A stretch of DNA of 64,000 bases from Janthinobacterium sp. J1-1 (GCF_030944405.1 NZ_CP132339.1:4216001-4280000); one strand, 5' to 3'; positions 23,688 through 33,673 are shown, numbered from the stretch's first letter. Made by a program: numbers and translations. The notes: a model not told the origin generated them from the sequence alone.

Positions 23688-26144
23688 ATGACTCCCTCTG
23701 GCTCTGCTACTGCGCGGCCCGGACCACTGCTGCTGGTGACCGGCATTGTCTTTATATTATTGGGGCTGGTACTGGCGGGCGGCGGCATCTGGCTGCTGAC
23801 CCTGGACGGCTCCTGGTATTACATCCTGGCCGGTCTCGGCATGATCGTCGCCGGCGCGCTGGTGTTCAAGGGCCGCCGCACGGCGCGCTCCTTCCTGGCC
23901 TTCTTGCTGGCCGCCACCCTGATCTGGTCGATTTTCGAGGTGAAGTTCGACTGGTGGCAGCTGCTGCCGCGCCTCGATATCTGGTTCGCCGCCGCCGTCT
24001 GGCTGCTGCTGCCCTTCGTCGGCCGCCGCCTCGAACGCGCCGACCGCAGCATTGCCAGCAAGGACACGGGCAAGCGCGCCCTGCTGGTGGCCGTGGTGGC
24101 GACCCTGGCCGTGGGTATCTTCGCGCTGTTCCAGGATTACCATAATCTGCATGGCGAAGTGTCCGGCGAGAGCATGGCGGCCACGCCGCAGGGCGACTTT
24201 GCGCCCGGCGTGGCGCCGAATGACTGGTCGGCCTACGGCCGTTCCGGCTATGGCGACCGCTATGCGCCGGCCACGCAGATCACGCCGGCCAACGCCGCGC
24301 AGCTGAAGCAAGCGTGGGTATTCCATACGGGCGACTTCAAGGGACCGACCGATCCGGTGGAAATCGCCAACGAGGTCACGCCGCTGAAAGTGAACGGCAT
24401 GCTGTACCTGTGCACGCCGCACAATATCGTTATCGCACTGGACCCGGATACGGGCAAGGAAATCTGGCGCCACGACCCGAAGATCAACCGCGACGCGGCC
24501 AGCTACCAGCACATGATCTGCCGTGGCGTGTCGTACTGGGACGTCAACGCGGGCCGCGCCAAGGATAATCCGGCGCCGGAAGCGGCCGGCATGGAATGCC
24601 CGCGCCGCATCTTCGCGCCCACCATGGACGCCACCCTGATCGCCGTCAACGCCGATACGGGCGAAGCGTGCAAGAGCTTTGGCGAGAATGGCGTGATCGG
24701 CCTGTACCACGGCATGGCGATGAAAAAGCGCGGCTTCCTGATGCCCACTTCGCCGCCGGCCCTGTCGCAAAAGATGATCGTGATGGCCGCCAGCGTGACG
24801 GACAACGATTCGACCGAAGAGCCTTCCGGCGTGATCCGCGGCTATGACCCCGTCACCGGCAAGCTGATGTGGAACTGGGACGCCTCGAAACCGGACGCCA
24901 CCGAACCCATTGTGGCCGGCCAGACCTATACCAACAACTCGCCCAATTCCTGGGGCGTATCCAGCGTCGATGAAAAGCTGGGCATGGTGTATATCCCGAT
25001 GGGTAACGAAACGCCCGATACTTGGGGCGGCAACCGCAATGTGAACGGCGAAAAATACAATAGCGCCATCGTCGCGCTCGATCTGGCCACCGGCAAGGTG
25101 CGCTGGGTCTACCAGACCGTGCACCACGATATCTGGGACATGGATATCGGCGGCCAGCCGACCCTGGTCGATATCGACACGCCGAAAGGCAAGGTCCCCT
25201 CGGTGGTCGCCACCACCAAGCGCGGCGACATCTATGTGATCGACCGCCGCGACGGTAGCCTGGTGGTGCCCGCGCCCGAGAAGCCGGTACCGACCGGCAA
25301 CGTGGCGGCCGGCGACCGCGTCTCGCCCACGCAACCGTTTTCGGCATTGACCTTCCTGCCCGAGAAAAACATCAGCGAAACCGATATGTGGGGCACCACG
25401 CCGTTCGACCAGCTGGCTTGCCGCATCATCTTCCGCCAGCACCGCTACGAGGGGCCATTCACGCCGCAGACCGTGGCGTCCGGCAAGATCAAGGGCGCCA
25501 TCATCTCGCCGGGCCCGCTGGGCATCTTCGAGTGGGGTGGCGCGGCCGTCGATCCGGGCCGCCAGCTGCTGCTGCTGAACCCCGACTACATGGGTTTCCT
25601 GGAAAAGCTGGTGCCGCGCGCGCAAGCCACGGCCAAGGGTGGCACGGGTACGGAAATGGGCCTGCAGCCGCAGACCGGCACGCCGTTTGCCGTCGAGATC
25701 AAGCCGTTTTTGTCGCCGCTGGGTTTCCCCTGCCAGGCGCCGCCTTGGGGCTATGTGGCCGCCGTCGACCTGCGCACCATGAAAAAAGTCTGGATGCATA
25801 AAAACGGCACGACCATGGACAGCGCCCCCGTGCCGATTCCGCTGCCGCTGGGCGTACCCAGCCTGGGCGGCATGAGCACCACCGGCGGCGGCGTGGCATT
25901 CCTCAGCAGCACGCTTGACTATTACATTCGCGGCTACGACGTGCGCAACGGCAAAGTGGTGTGGAAGGCGCGCCTGCCATTCGGCGGCCAGGCCACGCCG
26001 ATGAGCTATGTGTCCGATAAAACCGGCAAGCAGTATGTGGTGGTAATGGCCGGCGGTCACGGCTCGCTGGGAACCAAGATGGGCGATACCTTGATTGCCT
26101 ATGCGTTGCCGGAGGGGGTAACAGCGGCTGGCAAAACCAAGTAA
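23688..26144 (+). CDS. gcd: Membrane-bound PQQ-dependent glucose (or quinate/shikimate-type) dehydrogenase
   Basis: 818 residues. The N-terminal ~140 residues hold five helices (ubiquinone-linked membrane anchor); the rest is an eight-bladed PQQ propeller in the periplasm, with GDRYAPATQITPANAAQL, AWVFHTGD, and tryptophan-docking repeats such as VRWVYQTVHHDIWDMD and GQPTLVDI. It oxidises aldoses such as glucose to gluconolactone and feeds electrons to ubiquinone. The ATG at 23688 is preferred over a TTG 15 bases earlier. PQQ synthesis genes are not in the window. Length equals E. coli Gcd (about 800). Confidence 0.9.
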   Translation: MTPSGSATARPGPLLLVTGIVFILLGLVLAGGGIWLLTLDGSWYYILAGLGMIVAGALVFKGRRTARSFLAFLLAATLIWSIFEVKFDWWQLLPRLDIWFAAAVWLLLPFVGRRLERADRSIASKDTGKRALLVAVVATLAVGIFALFQDYHNLHGEVSGESMAATPQGDFAPGVAPNDWSAYGRSGYGDRYAPATQITPANAAQLKQAWVFHTGDFKGPTDPVEIANEVTPLKVNGMLYLCTPHNIVIALDPDTGKEIWRHDPKINRDAASYQHMICRGVSYWDVNAGRAKDNPAPEAAGMECPRRIFAPTMDATLIAVNADTGEACKSFGENGVIGLYHGMAMKKRGFLMPTSPPALSQKMIVMAASVTDNDSTEEPSGVIRGYDPVTGKLMWNWDASKPDATEPIVAGQTYTNNSPNSWGVSSVDEKLGMVYIPMGNETPDTWGGNRNVNGEKYNSAIVALDLATGKVRWVYQTVHHDIWDMDIGGQPTLVDIDTPKGKVPSVVATTKRGDIYVIDRRDGSLVVPAPEKPVPTGNVAAGDRVSPTQPFSALTFLPEKNISETDMWGTTPFDQLACRIIFRQHRYEGPFTPQTVASGKIKGAIISPGPLGIFEWGGAAVDPGRQLLLLNPDYMGFLEKLVPRAQATAKGGTGTEMGLQPQTGTPFAVEIKPFLSPLGFPCQAPPWGYVAAVDLRTMKKVWMHKNGTTMDSAPVPIPLPLGVPSLGGMSTTGGGVAFLSSTLDYYIRGYDVRNGKVVWKARLPFGGQATPMSYVSDKTGKQYVVVMAGGHGSLGTKMGDTLIAYALPEGVTAAGKTK

Positions 26145-26153
26145 GACTTGCTT

Positions 26154-26178
26154 GCGGCACCGCGCAATGCGGTGCCGC
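26154..26178 (+). terminator. Hairpin after the glucose dehydrogenase gene
   Basis: GCGGCACCGC-GCAAT-GCGGTGCCGC, a perfect 10-bp stem starting 9 bases after the stop. No T-run follows, so termination strength is uncertain, but the position fits a transcription end. Confidence 0.55.
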
Positions 26179-26391
26179 CATGTGGGTTCAAGCTTTAAAG
26201 ATCAAGAACAGCGGGCCGGAGTCGCGGGCCCGAGAAAATGCCGATGGCGGCGTTGCAGCTTCCTTGCCGTACATTCGTACTGTCTGCGTCGCTGCGCCTT
26301 GCCCTCGACATTTTTCAGGCCCGCTTGGCCCGGAGAGCCTGGGCTGCTGGCACGGGTGAATAAGTACTTTGCCATTTCAATGACAATTCTT

Positions 26392-26410
26392 GCGAATGAT
26401 TCTCGTTACC
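26392..26410. promoter_or_regulatory. Fur box upstream of siderophore receptor
   Basis: GCGAATGATTCTCGTTACC matches the Fur pattern of AATGA-type hexamers around ATTCTC; the reverse strand reads AACGAGAATCATT. It lies 60 bases before the receptor ATG, the usual place for an iron-responsive repressor site. Confidence 0.6.
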
Positions 26411-26469
26411 GATATCATGTCGGTAACTGCCAGTTTTGATTCATTGTCTTGTTGAAGGTTTTACCATCC

Positions 26470-28578
26470 ATGCCCGCCGTATTGCTCCCCCGTTTGCTCC
26501 CCCTCGCTGCCGCGCTGTCGCTGGCTTTTGTCCCCGCTGTCCACGCTCAAACTGATGACGACACGGTCATGCAAGCGGTGCAAGTCACAGGCGCCCGCGC
26601 GCAAGGGCTGGTGCCGCTGACCACCGAAGCCGGCAGCTTTCGCGGCTCGAACATCATGGACGTGCCGTCGACCGTCAACGTGATCACGCGCGAATTGCTG
26701 GAGCTGCAGGGCGCCGCCGGACTGTACGACGCGGTGCGCAATACTGCCGGCGTTACGCGCCAGCAAAATGGCGGCGAAACCTGGGACCAGCTCGTCATTC
26801 GCGGCATTGCCGTGGAAAACCGCACCAACTATCGCCTGAACGGCTCGATGCCGGTCATGAATTTCTCGCAGGTGCCGATGGAGAACAAGGAGCGGGTGGA
26901 GGTGCTCAAAGGCGCGTCGGCCCTGTACTACGGTTTTACTTCGCCGGCTGGCGTGGTCAATTTCGTCACCAAGCGCGCCGGCAGTACGCCCGTCACCAGC
27001 CTGGGCCTCTCGCTGGACGACCGTGGCAGCGCGGTGGCCAATATCGACCTGGGCCGGCGCTTTGGCGAACAGCGGCAGTTCGGCATGCGCATCAACGCGG
27101 CCGGCGGCACCTTGGGCTCATACCTGGACCATGTCGGCAACGGCAACCGCAGCTTTGTATCGGCGGCGCTGGACTGGCGCGTGACCAACAAGCTGCTGCT
27201 GAAGGCCGACTTGGAATACGACCGCCGCAAGGTCACCGAACAGGCGGGCGTCAACCTGCCCACCGCCGTCAATGGCGTGATCACCTTGCCGCGCGCGGTC
27301 GATCCAAGCAAATTGATCGGCCCGGACTGGGCCAAGTTCGAAGCACAAACGAAAAACGCCCAGCTGCGCGCCGATTATGCCTTGAGCGACCGCTGGGCGC
27401 TGACGCTGGAGGCGGGCCGCTCGGAAACGGCGCGCGACCGCCGCCTGGCCATCTTCCGGTTGAATAACGCCGCCGCGCTGGCGACGGGCGCGGGCCGCAT
27501 CACCGGCAATATCCAGCATGGCGTGAATACCTCCGACCTGCTGCGCGCGGAACTGGCCGGCCAGTTCAACACGGGATTTATCGCCCATGAACTGACCCTG
27601 GGTGCGTCGCGCACCGACAAGTCGCAAGACCCGATTTACCAGCGCAATTACACGATCGCCTCGCAAAACCTGTACAACCCCGTCCCGATAACGAACGTGG
27701 TGTTCGGCGCGGCACCGGCATCGCCCACCACGGCGGCGCTGGAGACACGCGACACGGGCCTGTACGCGCTCGACCGCATGGTCTTCAGCCCGCAATGGCA
27801 AAGCGTGGTGGGCGTGCGCCGCAGCAGCTACCGCAGCGACCAGGGCGCCAGCCACTATGACGTCAGCAAGACCACGCCGATGGCCTCGCTGATCTACAAG
27901 CTGACACCCGCTGTGTCATTCTATGCGTCGCTGGCGCGTGGCCTGGAAGAGGGCGAGACGGCGCCGACCGGCAGCGCCAACCAGGGCGTCAAGATGGCGC
28001 CTGGCGTCAGCAAGCAACAGGAACTGGGTGCGCGCTGGATGACACCAAGCGGCTCCTTGCTGTCGGCCGCGTTGTTCGATATCGTGCGCCCCGGCTATTA
28101 CACCAATACCGGCAACCTGTTCACGTCCGACGGCGAGCAGCATTACCGGGGCCTGGAACTGGCCACGCAGGGCAAGCTGACGCGCCAGTTGTCTTGGCAG
28201 ACCTCGGCGCAGTTCCTCGACCCGAGCTTCGAGCATATCAATGCGCTGTACAACGGCAAGGCGCCCGAGAATGCCTCGAAACGCACGGGCAGCGCCTTTG
28301 TCTCGTATGCCTTCGACGGCGTGCCTGGCCTGTCGCTCAATGGCGGCGCGTATTACTACAGCGTGCGCCCGGTCAATGACTTGAACCAGGCCTTCCTCGG
28401 CGGCGTGACTCTGTTCAGCGCGGGCGCCCGTTATGCGGGCAAGGTGATGAACAAGTCGGTGGTGTGGCAGCTGAATATCGACAATGCCGCGGACAAGCGC
28501 TACTGGGCCGGCGCCGGCACGCGGCTGGCGTCCGGCGCGCCGCGCGCGGTCAAACTGAGCGTGAAGGTCGACCTGTAA
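26470..28578 (+). CDS. TonB-dependent siderophore receptor
   Basis: 702 residues. Signal peptide about 1-27 ending VHAQ; TonB box region DTVMQAVQVTGAR; plug domain with DVPSTVNVITRELL, VRNTAGVTRQQ, DQLVIRGI, ERVEVLKGASALYYGF and GVVNFVTKRA, the hallmarks of TIGR01783-type ferric-siderophore receptors; then a beta-barrel ending VKLSVKVDL. It imports a ferric siderophore; ligand unknown. The ATG at 26470 gives a normal signal peptide; an upstream TTG is possible. Fur box upstream supports iron control. Confidence 0.93.
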   Translation: MPAVLLPRLLPLAAALSLAFVPAVHAQTDDDTVMQAVQVTGARAQGLVPLTTEAGSFRGSNIMDVPSTVNVITRELLELQGAAGLYDAVRNTAGVTRQQNGGETWDQLVIRGIAVENRTNYRLNGSMPVMNFSQVPMENKERVEVLKGASALYYGFTSPAGVVNFVTKRAGSTPVTSLGLSLDDRGSAVANIDLGRRFGEQRQFGMRINAAGGTLGSYLDHVGNGNRSFVSAALDWRVTNKLLLKADLEYDRRKVTEQAGVNLPTAVNGVITLPRAVDPSKLIGPDWAKFEAQTKNAQLRADYALSDRWALTLEAGRSETARDRRLAIFRLNNAAALATGAGRITGNIQHGVNTSDLLRAELAGQFNTGFIAHELTLGASRTDKSQDPIYQRNYTIASQNLYNPVPITNVVFGAAPASPTTAALETRDTGLYALDRMVFSPQWQSVVGVRRSSYRSDQGASHYDVSKTTPMASLIYKLTPAVSFYASLARGLEEGETAPTGSANQGVKMAPGVSKQQELGARWMTPSGSLLSAALFDIVRPGYYTNTGNLFTSDGEQHYRGLELATQGKLTRQLSWQTSAQFLDPSFEHINALYNGKAPENASKRTGSAFVSYAFDGVPGLSLNGGAYYYSVRPVNDLNQAFLGGVTLFSAGARYAGKVMNKSVVWQLNIDNAADKRYWAGAGTRLASGAPRAVKLSVKVDL

Positions 28579-28629
28579 GGCAGCGTTGCTTTCTTGACGG
28601 CGGTGCTGGGAACGGGGCAGGGCGGCGGC

Positions 28630-28635
28630 TATAAT
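28630..28635 (+). promoter_or_regulatory. Perfect -10 element directly before the DUF2946 gene
   Basis: TATAAT lies 6 bases before the ATG at 28642, so transcription would start at or next to the start codon, implying a leaderless or nearly leaderless mRNA. No convincing -35 at 17 bases was found. Confidence 0.45.
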
Positions 28636-28641
28636 GCCCCC

Positions 28642-29037
28642 ATGTTCACCAGCAAAGCCAGGGCAAGATGGGTACTGTGGATGGCGTGCTGCGCCATCCT
28701 GCTGGCCGCGCTCGCCCCCACGCTGTCGCGCGCGCTGACCGTCGCGCAAGGCGGCGCCGTCCCCAGCCTGGAAATCTGCTCGGTGGCCGGCGGCATGAAC
28801 ATGGTGCCGCTCAAACTGTCTCTTGACGATTCCACGCCCGCCAAGAACGCCATGCAGATGGGCGATTGCCCGTGCTGCGGCATGCATGCGGCCGTGCTGG
28901 CGCTGCCGCCGGTGTCGCTGGCGCCCGCTTCCGGCGCGCTGATCACGGGCTTGCTGCCGGTCCTGTTTTACCAATCCGCCACGCCGCTGTTTGCCTGGAC
29001 CCCGCTCCAGCCGCGCGGCCCGCCTGCCGCTTTCTGA
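28642..29037 (+). CDS. DUF2946-family protein, probably metal-linked
   Basis: 131 residues. N-terminal basic segment and helix WVLWMACCAILLAALAPTL (signal/anchor), then a periplasmic part with EICSVAGG and the motif GDCPCCGMHA, typical of DUF2946 proteins, and a second hydrophobic stretch near the C-terminus. DUF2946 genes often sit next to TonB receptors and copper-handling genes; Cys, His and Met residues here could bind copper, by inference. The receptor gene follows 88 bases later. Confidence 0.8.
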   Translation: MFTSKARARWVLWMACCAILLAALAPTLSRALTVAQGGAVPSLEICSVAGGMNMVPLKLSLDDSTPAKNAMQMGDCPCCGMHAAVLALPPVSLAPASGALITGLLPVLFYQSATPLFAWTPLQPRGPPAAF

Positions 29038-29125
29038 TTCCCCGCTCCGTTTGAACCGTTGCCTGCCGCGCCCAGGGTGCGCGCCGGCGGCCGTTCGTCT
29101 TGATCATCGAACCGAAAGCAGCATC

Positions 29126-31210
29126 ATGAACCACACATCCTTATTGATTTCCCTCGCGCTGGCGCTGCCGGCATTGGCCCACGCAGACCACGGCGACGTC
29201 GTCCTGCCCGAACAAAAAGTCATCGTCAGCGCGCTGGCCAACAGCTATCCGGCATCGAGCGACACGGCGCAGATGCTGGGCAATCTGCCCGGCTACGGCG
29301 TGGCGGCCGGCGGCGGCGTATCCGGCCTGCCGGTGGTGAACGGCTTTGCCGACGACCGCCTGAAAATCCGCATCGACGGCATGGAGATCACCTCGGCCTG
29401 CGCCAACCACATGAACGCGCCGCTGTCGTATATGGCCCCGTCCCAGGTGCAGCGCATCCGGCTGATCGCTGGCGTGACGCCGGTCAGCGCGGGCGGCGAC
29501 AGCATCGGCGGCACCATCGAGGTACATTCGAACGCGCCGGTCTTCGCCGCACCTGGCGCGGGGCTGCTGACGCAAGGCAGCTTCGGCTTGCTTGGTCGTA
29601 GCGTCAATAACAGCGTTTCCAGCAATGTGACGGCATCCGCAGCCACTGAAGCGTTCTCCATCGGCTACAGCGGCGCCTACACGCGCAGCCGCAGCTACGA
29701 AGACGGCCGTGGCGACAAGGTGCTGGGCAGCATGGTCGAGAGCATCAACCAGTCCATCGTGCTGGCCGCCAGAGGCGATGGCCAGCAGCTGACCCTGCGC
29801 GCCGGAATTCAGCATATTCCCTACCAGGGTTTTCCCAACCAGTATATGGACATGACGGACAACCACGGCCGCTTCGCCAACCTGGCCTGGCAGGGCAGTT
29901 TCGGCTGGGGCGTGCTGGACGCGCGCGCCTACTGGCAGCAGACCGACCATGAGATGGGCTTTTTCAGCAGCGAGCGCCCTGGCACCATGCCGATGATCAC
30001 GCATGGCAAGAACACGGGCTACGCGCTGCAGGCCAGCCTGCCCACCGGCGTGGGCGAGCTGCGCCTGGGCCATGAATTCCACGCTTTCCGCCTCGACGAT
30101 TACTGGCCGGCGGTGCCCGGTTCGATGATGATGGGGCCGCGCACCTACCTCAATATCAACGGCGGCAAGCGCGACCGCGCGGTGCTGTTCGGCGAACTGG
30201 AAAGCAAGCTCGATGCGCGCTGGACCAGCGTGCTGGGCCTGCGCGGCGAATCGGTGCGCATGGACACGGGCGACGTGCAGTCCTACGGCAGCGGCATGAT
30301 GAATATGGCCGACTCCATGGCGGCGACCGCCTTCAACGCCCGCTCGCGCCGCCAGCGCGACACCAATATCGATGCCAGCGCACTGGCGCGTTTTGTGCCC
30401 GACGCGTCCGGCAGCTATGAATTCGCGCTGGCCCGCAAGGTGCGCTCGCCCAATCTGTACGAGCGCTACTCGTGGGGCAGGGGCACGATGGCCATGACCA
30501 TGACCAACTGGTTTGGCGACGGCAACGGCTATGTCGGCAATATGGACCTGAAACCGGAAACGGCCTATACCGTCGCCTTCACCGCGGACTGGCATGGCGC
30601 GGGTGACGACAGCTGGTTCGTGCGCGTCAATCCGTATGTCAGCCGCGTCAGCGACTATATCGACGCCGACGTGCTGGCGCCGTTCAACCCCTATATGCAG
30701 ATGGGGGCGAAAGGTAATCTGCTGCGCTTCGCCAATCATGACGCCAGATTGTACGGATTGAATGTGTCGTGGCAGGCGCCGCTGGCGGCCAGCCCGCGCT
30801 GGGGCAAATTCACCGCCACCGGCAACGCCGCCTACACGCGCGGCAAGCGCAGTGACGGCGGCGGCGATTTGTACCGCATGATGCCCCTGAATGCCTTGCT
30901 GGGCGTCGAGCATGCCGTCGGCGCCTGGAGCAACCGCATCGAAGCGAAGGTGGTGGCGCGCAAGGACACGGTCGACGCGCGCCGGCTGGAACCGGAAACC
31001 GGCGGCTACGCCATCGTCAACCTGCGCAGCCAGGTGGCGCTGAACAAACTGGCCAGCATGCATGTCGGCGTGTCGAATGCCTTCAACCGCGCCTATGCCG
31101 ATCCGCTCGGCGGCGTGTATCTGTCGGGCTTGCAGGCCAACGGCGGCGCGCTGCAAGCCTTGCCGGCCGAGGGGCGCTCGTTCGACGTGGGCTTGCAGCT
31201 GAAGTTTTAA
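29126..31210 (+). CDS. TonB-dependent receptor, probably for a metal (copper)
   Basis: 694 residues. Signal peptide MNHTSLLISLALALPALAHA. Plug region contains DDRLKIRIDGMEITSACANHMN followed by LSYMAPSQVQRIRLIAG and GGDSIGGTIEVHS. The CANHMN cluster and Met-rich stretches (MMNMADSM, GTMAMTMT) are unusual for siderophore receptors and suggest copper or another soft metal; relatives are found paired with DUF2946 as here. The barrel ends in FDVGLQLKF with terminal Phe. Start at ATG 29126 on signal-peptide grounds; Shine-Dalgarno weak. Ligand assignment is inference. Confidence 0.82.
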   Translation: MNHTSLLISLALALPALAHADHGDVVLPEQKVIVSALANSYPASSDTAQMLGNLPGYGVAAGGGVSGLPVVNGFADDRLKIRIDGMEITSACANHMNAPLSYMAPSQVQRIRLIAGVTPVSAGGDSIGGTIEVHSNAPVFAAPGAGLLTQGSFGLLGRSVNNSVSSNVTASAATEAFSIGYSGAYTRSRSYEDGRGDKVLGSMVESINQSIVLAARGDGQQLTLRAGIQHIPYQGFPNQYMDMTDNHGRFANLAWQGSFGWGVLDARAYWQQTDHEMGFFSSERPGTMPMITHGKNTGYALQASLPTGVGELRLGHEFHAFRLDDYWPAVPGSMMMGPRTYLNINGGKRDRAVLFGELESKLDARWTSVLGLRGESVRMDTGDVQSYGSGMMNMADSMAATAFNARSRRQRDTNIDASALARFVPDASGSYEFALARKVRSPNLYERYSWGRGTMAMTMTNWFGDGNGYVGNMDLKPETAYTVAFTADWHGAGDDSWFVRVNPYVSRVSDYIDADVLAPFNPYMQMGAKGNLLRFANHDARLYGLNVSWQAPLAASPRWGKFTATGNAAYTRGKRSDGGGDLYRMMPLNALLGVEHAVGAWSNRIEAKVVARKDTVDARRLEPETGGYAIVNLRSQVALNKLASMHVGVSNAFNRAYADPLGGVYLSGLQANGGALQALPAEGRSFDVGLQLKF

Positions 31211-31287
31211 ACAGCAGCCCGCACGCGCAGCTTTGCCATCGGCGGCGCGATGCGGTCTAATCATGGATTGCTTACCAAGGAGGTCCC

Positions 31288-32619
31288 ATGTTGCCACCCC
31301 CATCGATCGCCGCCCTGCGCGCCCAATATCCGCTGATCGAACGCTTGTCAGCACTGCAGCCTGTCAGCTGGTTCAACCCGGCTATCGCGCCCGCAGCCGT
31401 TGCGCTGGCCGACGTCGGCCTGGATGCGAACGACGTGGCGGCCGCCAGCGCGCGCCTGGCCCGCTTTGCGCCTTTCCTGGCGCGTGCGTTTCCCGAGACG
31501 CAGGCCGCCGGCGGCGTGATCGAGTCGCCGCTGGTGCCGCTGCCGGCCATGCAGGCGGCGCTGGCGGCGCGCCTGGGCCGCGCGATCCCCGGTCAGTTGT
31601 GGCTCAAGCAGGACAGCCACCTGCCGATTTCCGGCTCGATCAAGGCGCGCGGCGGCATCTACGAGGTGTTGAAGCATGCGGAAGGGCTGGCGCTGGACGC
31701 GGGCCTGGTCACGCAGCACGACGATTATGGCCTGCTGGCCAGCGAAGCCGTGCGCGGTTTCTTCGGCCAGCATGCGATCGCCGTCGGCTCTACCGGCAAT
31801 CTGGGCCTGTCGATCGGCATCATGGGCGCGCGCCTGGGCTTCCGGACCACCGTCCACATGTCGGCGGACGCGCGCCAGTGGAAGAAGGACAAGCTGCGCG
31901 AACACGGCGTGACCGTGATCGAATACGCGTCCGACTACAGCGTGGCGGTGGAGCAGGGCCGCCGCCAGGCCGAAGATGACCCGACCTGCCACTTTGTCGA
32001 CGATGAAAACTCGCACGACCTGTTCCTCGGCTATGCGGTGGCGGGCGAGCGCCTGAAAAAGCAGTTCGACCAAGCTGGCGTGACGGTCGACGCCAGCCAT
32101 CCGCTGTTCGTCTACCTGCCGTGTGGCGTGGGCGGCGGTCCCGGCGGCGTGGCCTTCGGCCTGAAGCTGGCTTTTGGCGACCATGTGCACTGCGTCTTCG
32201 CCGAACCGACGCATTCACCGCGCATGCTGCTGGGCGTGCATACGGGCTTGCATGAGCGGATCAGCGTGCAGGACATCGGCATCGACAACGTGACGGCCGC
32301 CGACGGCCTGGCCGTGGGCCGGCCTTCCGGCTTTGTCGGCCGCGCCATGCACCGGCTGATCGACGGCTACGCCACCGCCAGCGACGAAGAACTGTACCGC
32401 TTGCTGGCGCTGCTGGAGCAAACCGAAGGCTGGCGGCTGGAGCCGTCGGCGGTGGCGGGGTTTGCGGGAATAGTGCCGGTGCTGGAGCAGCCCAACTATG
32501 CGTCAACGCTGGCAAATGCCACGCATCTGGTATGGGGCACGGGGGGGAGCATGGTGCCTGAGGTCGAAATGGATGCCTATGTTGCTCTGGGACGTGATTT
32601 GCTGGGACAGGAAATTTGA
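31288..32619 (+). CDS. dsdA: D-serine dehydratase
   Basis: 443 residues, same length as E. coli DsdA. The pyridoxal phosphate Lys is in SGSIKARGG (Lys119). The phosphate loop is in CGVGGGPGG, and [15 protein letters not shown] is typical of the family. It deaminates D-serine to pyruvate and ammonia. AAGGAGG precedes the ATG. No DsdC regulator or DsdX transporter is adjacent. The neighbouring DUF455 gene follows 40 bases later on the same strand. Confidence 0.95.
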   Translation: MLPPPSIAALRAQYPLIERLSALQPVSWFNPAIAPAAVALADVGLDANDVAAASARLARFAPFLARAFPETQAAGGVIESPLVPLPAMQAALAARLGRAIPGQLWLKQDSHLPISGSIKARGGIYEVLKHAEGLALDAGLVTQHDDYGLLASEAVRGFFGQHAIAVGSTGNLGLSIGIMGARLGFRTTVHMSADARQWKKDKLREHGVTVIEYASDYSVAVEQGRRQAEDDPTCHFVDDENSHDLFLGYAVAGERLKKQFDQAGVTVDASHPLFVYLPCGVGGGPGGVAFGLKLAFGDHVHCVFAEPTHSPRMLLGVHTGLHERISVQDIGIDNVTAADGLAVGRPSGFVGRAMHRLIDGYATASDEELYRLLALLEQTEGWRLEPSAVAGFAGIVPVLEQPNYASTLANATHLVWGTGGSMVPEVEMDAYVALGRDLLGQEI

Positions 32620-32659
32620 TACACTGCGCCCCTTGTTAAAAACGCGCACCCAGGCTCCC

Positions 32660-33472
32660 ATGCACTTATCTCCCTCGCTTGACCACGCCCCGCAGGAACT
32701 GCGTGCCTGTGCGCTGGCCTGCCTGCTCGAACCCGATCCGGCGCGCAAGGTGGTGATGGTGGCCGCCATGGCACAGGCCCGTCCCGCCGCCGATCCCGCC
32801 GCAGCATTGCAGCCGCAGGGCGCCATCCCCGGCCGCCCGGAACGCCCCGAACTGGTGCCGCCGCGCCTGGTTGGCCGGCGCTCAATGATCACGCAAGAAG
32901 GCCGCGCCATGCTGGTGCATGCGCTGGCGCATATTGAATTCAACGCCATGAATCTGGCGCTGGACGCGCTGTGGCGTTTTCCGGATCTGCCGTCTGAATA
33001 TTACACGGACTGGCTGCGCGTGGCGGCCGAAGAGGCCACGCATTATTCGCTGCTGGTGGCGCACCTGGACGTGCTGGGTCACGCCTATGGCGACTTTCCG
33101 GCCCACGACAGCCTGTGGGAGATGGTCGATAAAACGCGCGGCGACGTGCTGGCGCGCATGGCGCTGGTGCCGCGCACGCTGGAAGCACGGGGCCTGGACG
33201 CGATCCCGCCGCTGCGCGCCAAGCTGGCGCAGGCCGGCGACATGGCGGCCGCCGCCATCCTCGACATTATCCTGCGCGACGAAGTGGGCCATGTGGAGAT
33301 CGGCAACCGCTGGTACGGCTACTTGTGCGAGCAGCGCGGCCTGGAGCTGCGCGCCACCTATGCCGAACTGGCGGCGCGCTACGAAGCGCCGACCTTGCGC
33401 GGACCGTTCAACTTGGAAGCGCGGCGCCGGGCGGGGTTTTCCGAGCTGGAACTGAGCGACCTGCCGGTTTGA
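32660..33472 (+). CDS. DUF455 ferritin-like protein
   Basis: 270 residues. The four-helix ferritin-like core is marked by metal-ligand motifs AHIEFNAMNLALD, AEEATHYSLL and RDEVGHVEIGN (Glu and ExxH pairs), which should hold a di-iron or related centre. The family is widespread with unknown substrate. The ATG at 32660 begins the conserved part; the frame further upstream overlaps dsdA and is not coding. It ends where the AT-rich patch begins. Confidence 0.88.
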   Translation: MHLSPSLDHAPQELRACALACLLEPDPARKVVMVAAMAQARPAADPAAALQPQGAIPGRPERPELVPPRLVGRRSMITQEGRAMLVHALAHIEFNAMNLALDALWRFPDLPSEYYTDWLRVAAEEATHYSLLVAHLDVLGHAYGDFPAHDSLWEMVDKTRGDVLARMALVPRTLEARGLDAIPPLRAKLAQAGDMAAAAILDIILRDEVGHVEIGNRWYGYLCEQRGLELRATYAELAARYEAPTLRGPFNLEARRRAGFSELELSDLPV

Positions 33473-33489
33473 TACCGCAAAGCACGCTG

Positions 33490-33660
33490 GAGAGCAGGCG
33501 TATATAAAAATGCATGTTTATATTTTATCTGAAACATCGATCTGTTATCGCAATATTTTTAAAATAAATTAAAAAATTAATTTTTTTAATTTTATGGATT
33601 TTTAAAATAAAAATATTGATTAATTTATTGCATATATTTACACTTTGGTTTTTGCCTGCT
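33490..33660. other. Extremely AT-rich block upstream of the DUF262 gene
   Basis: Within 33541-33640 I count only 10 G or C in 100 bases, in a genome segment otherwise well above half GC. It contains long A/T runs with local dyads. Such DNA is typical of foreign promoters and of xenogeneic-silencer (H-NS-like) targets. It must carry the promoter of the DUF262 gene; the exact elements cannot be fixed. Confidence 0.7.
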
Positions 33661-33673
33661 ACAGGGAAGTGTG

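Larger units (their letters stand above)
26145..26469. other. 325-base intergenic region
   Basis: Holds the hairpin at 26154-26178, about 200 bases of featureless GC-rich sequence (a 95-codon open frame there looks non-coding), and the Fur box at 26392-26410 close to the next gene. Confidence 0.6.

Noticed and set aside
23757..26060. Long frame opposite the glucose dehydrogenase gene
   Set aside because: Antisense shadow of a well-supported PQQ dehydrogenase; Arg/His/Ala-rich with no domain.
26152..26439. 95-codon frame after the glucose dehydrogenase gene
   Set aside because: Covers the terminator hairpin and the Fur box, has biased Arg/Cys-rich content and no ribosome site.
29141..31354. 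Long frame opposite the metal receptor gene
   Set aside because: Shadow of the TonB receptor; no domain or start signal.
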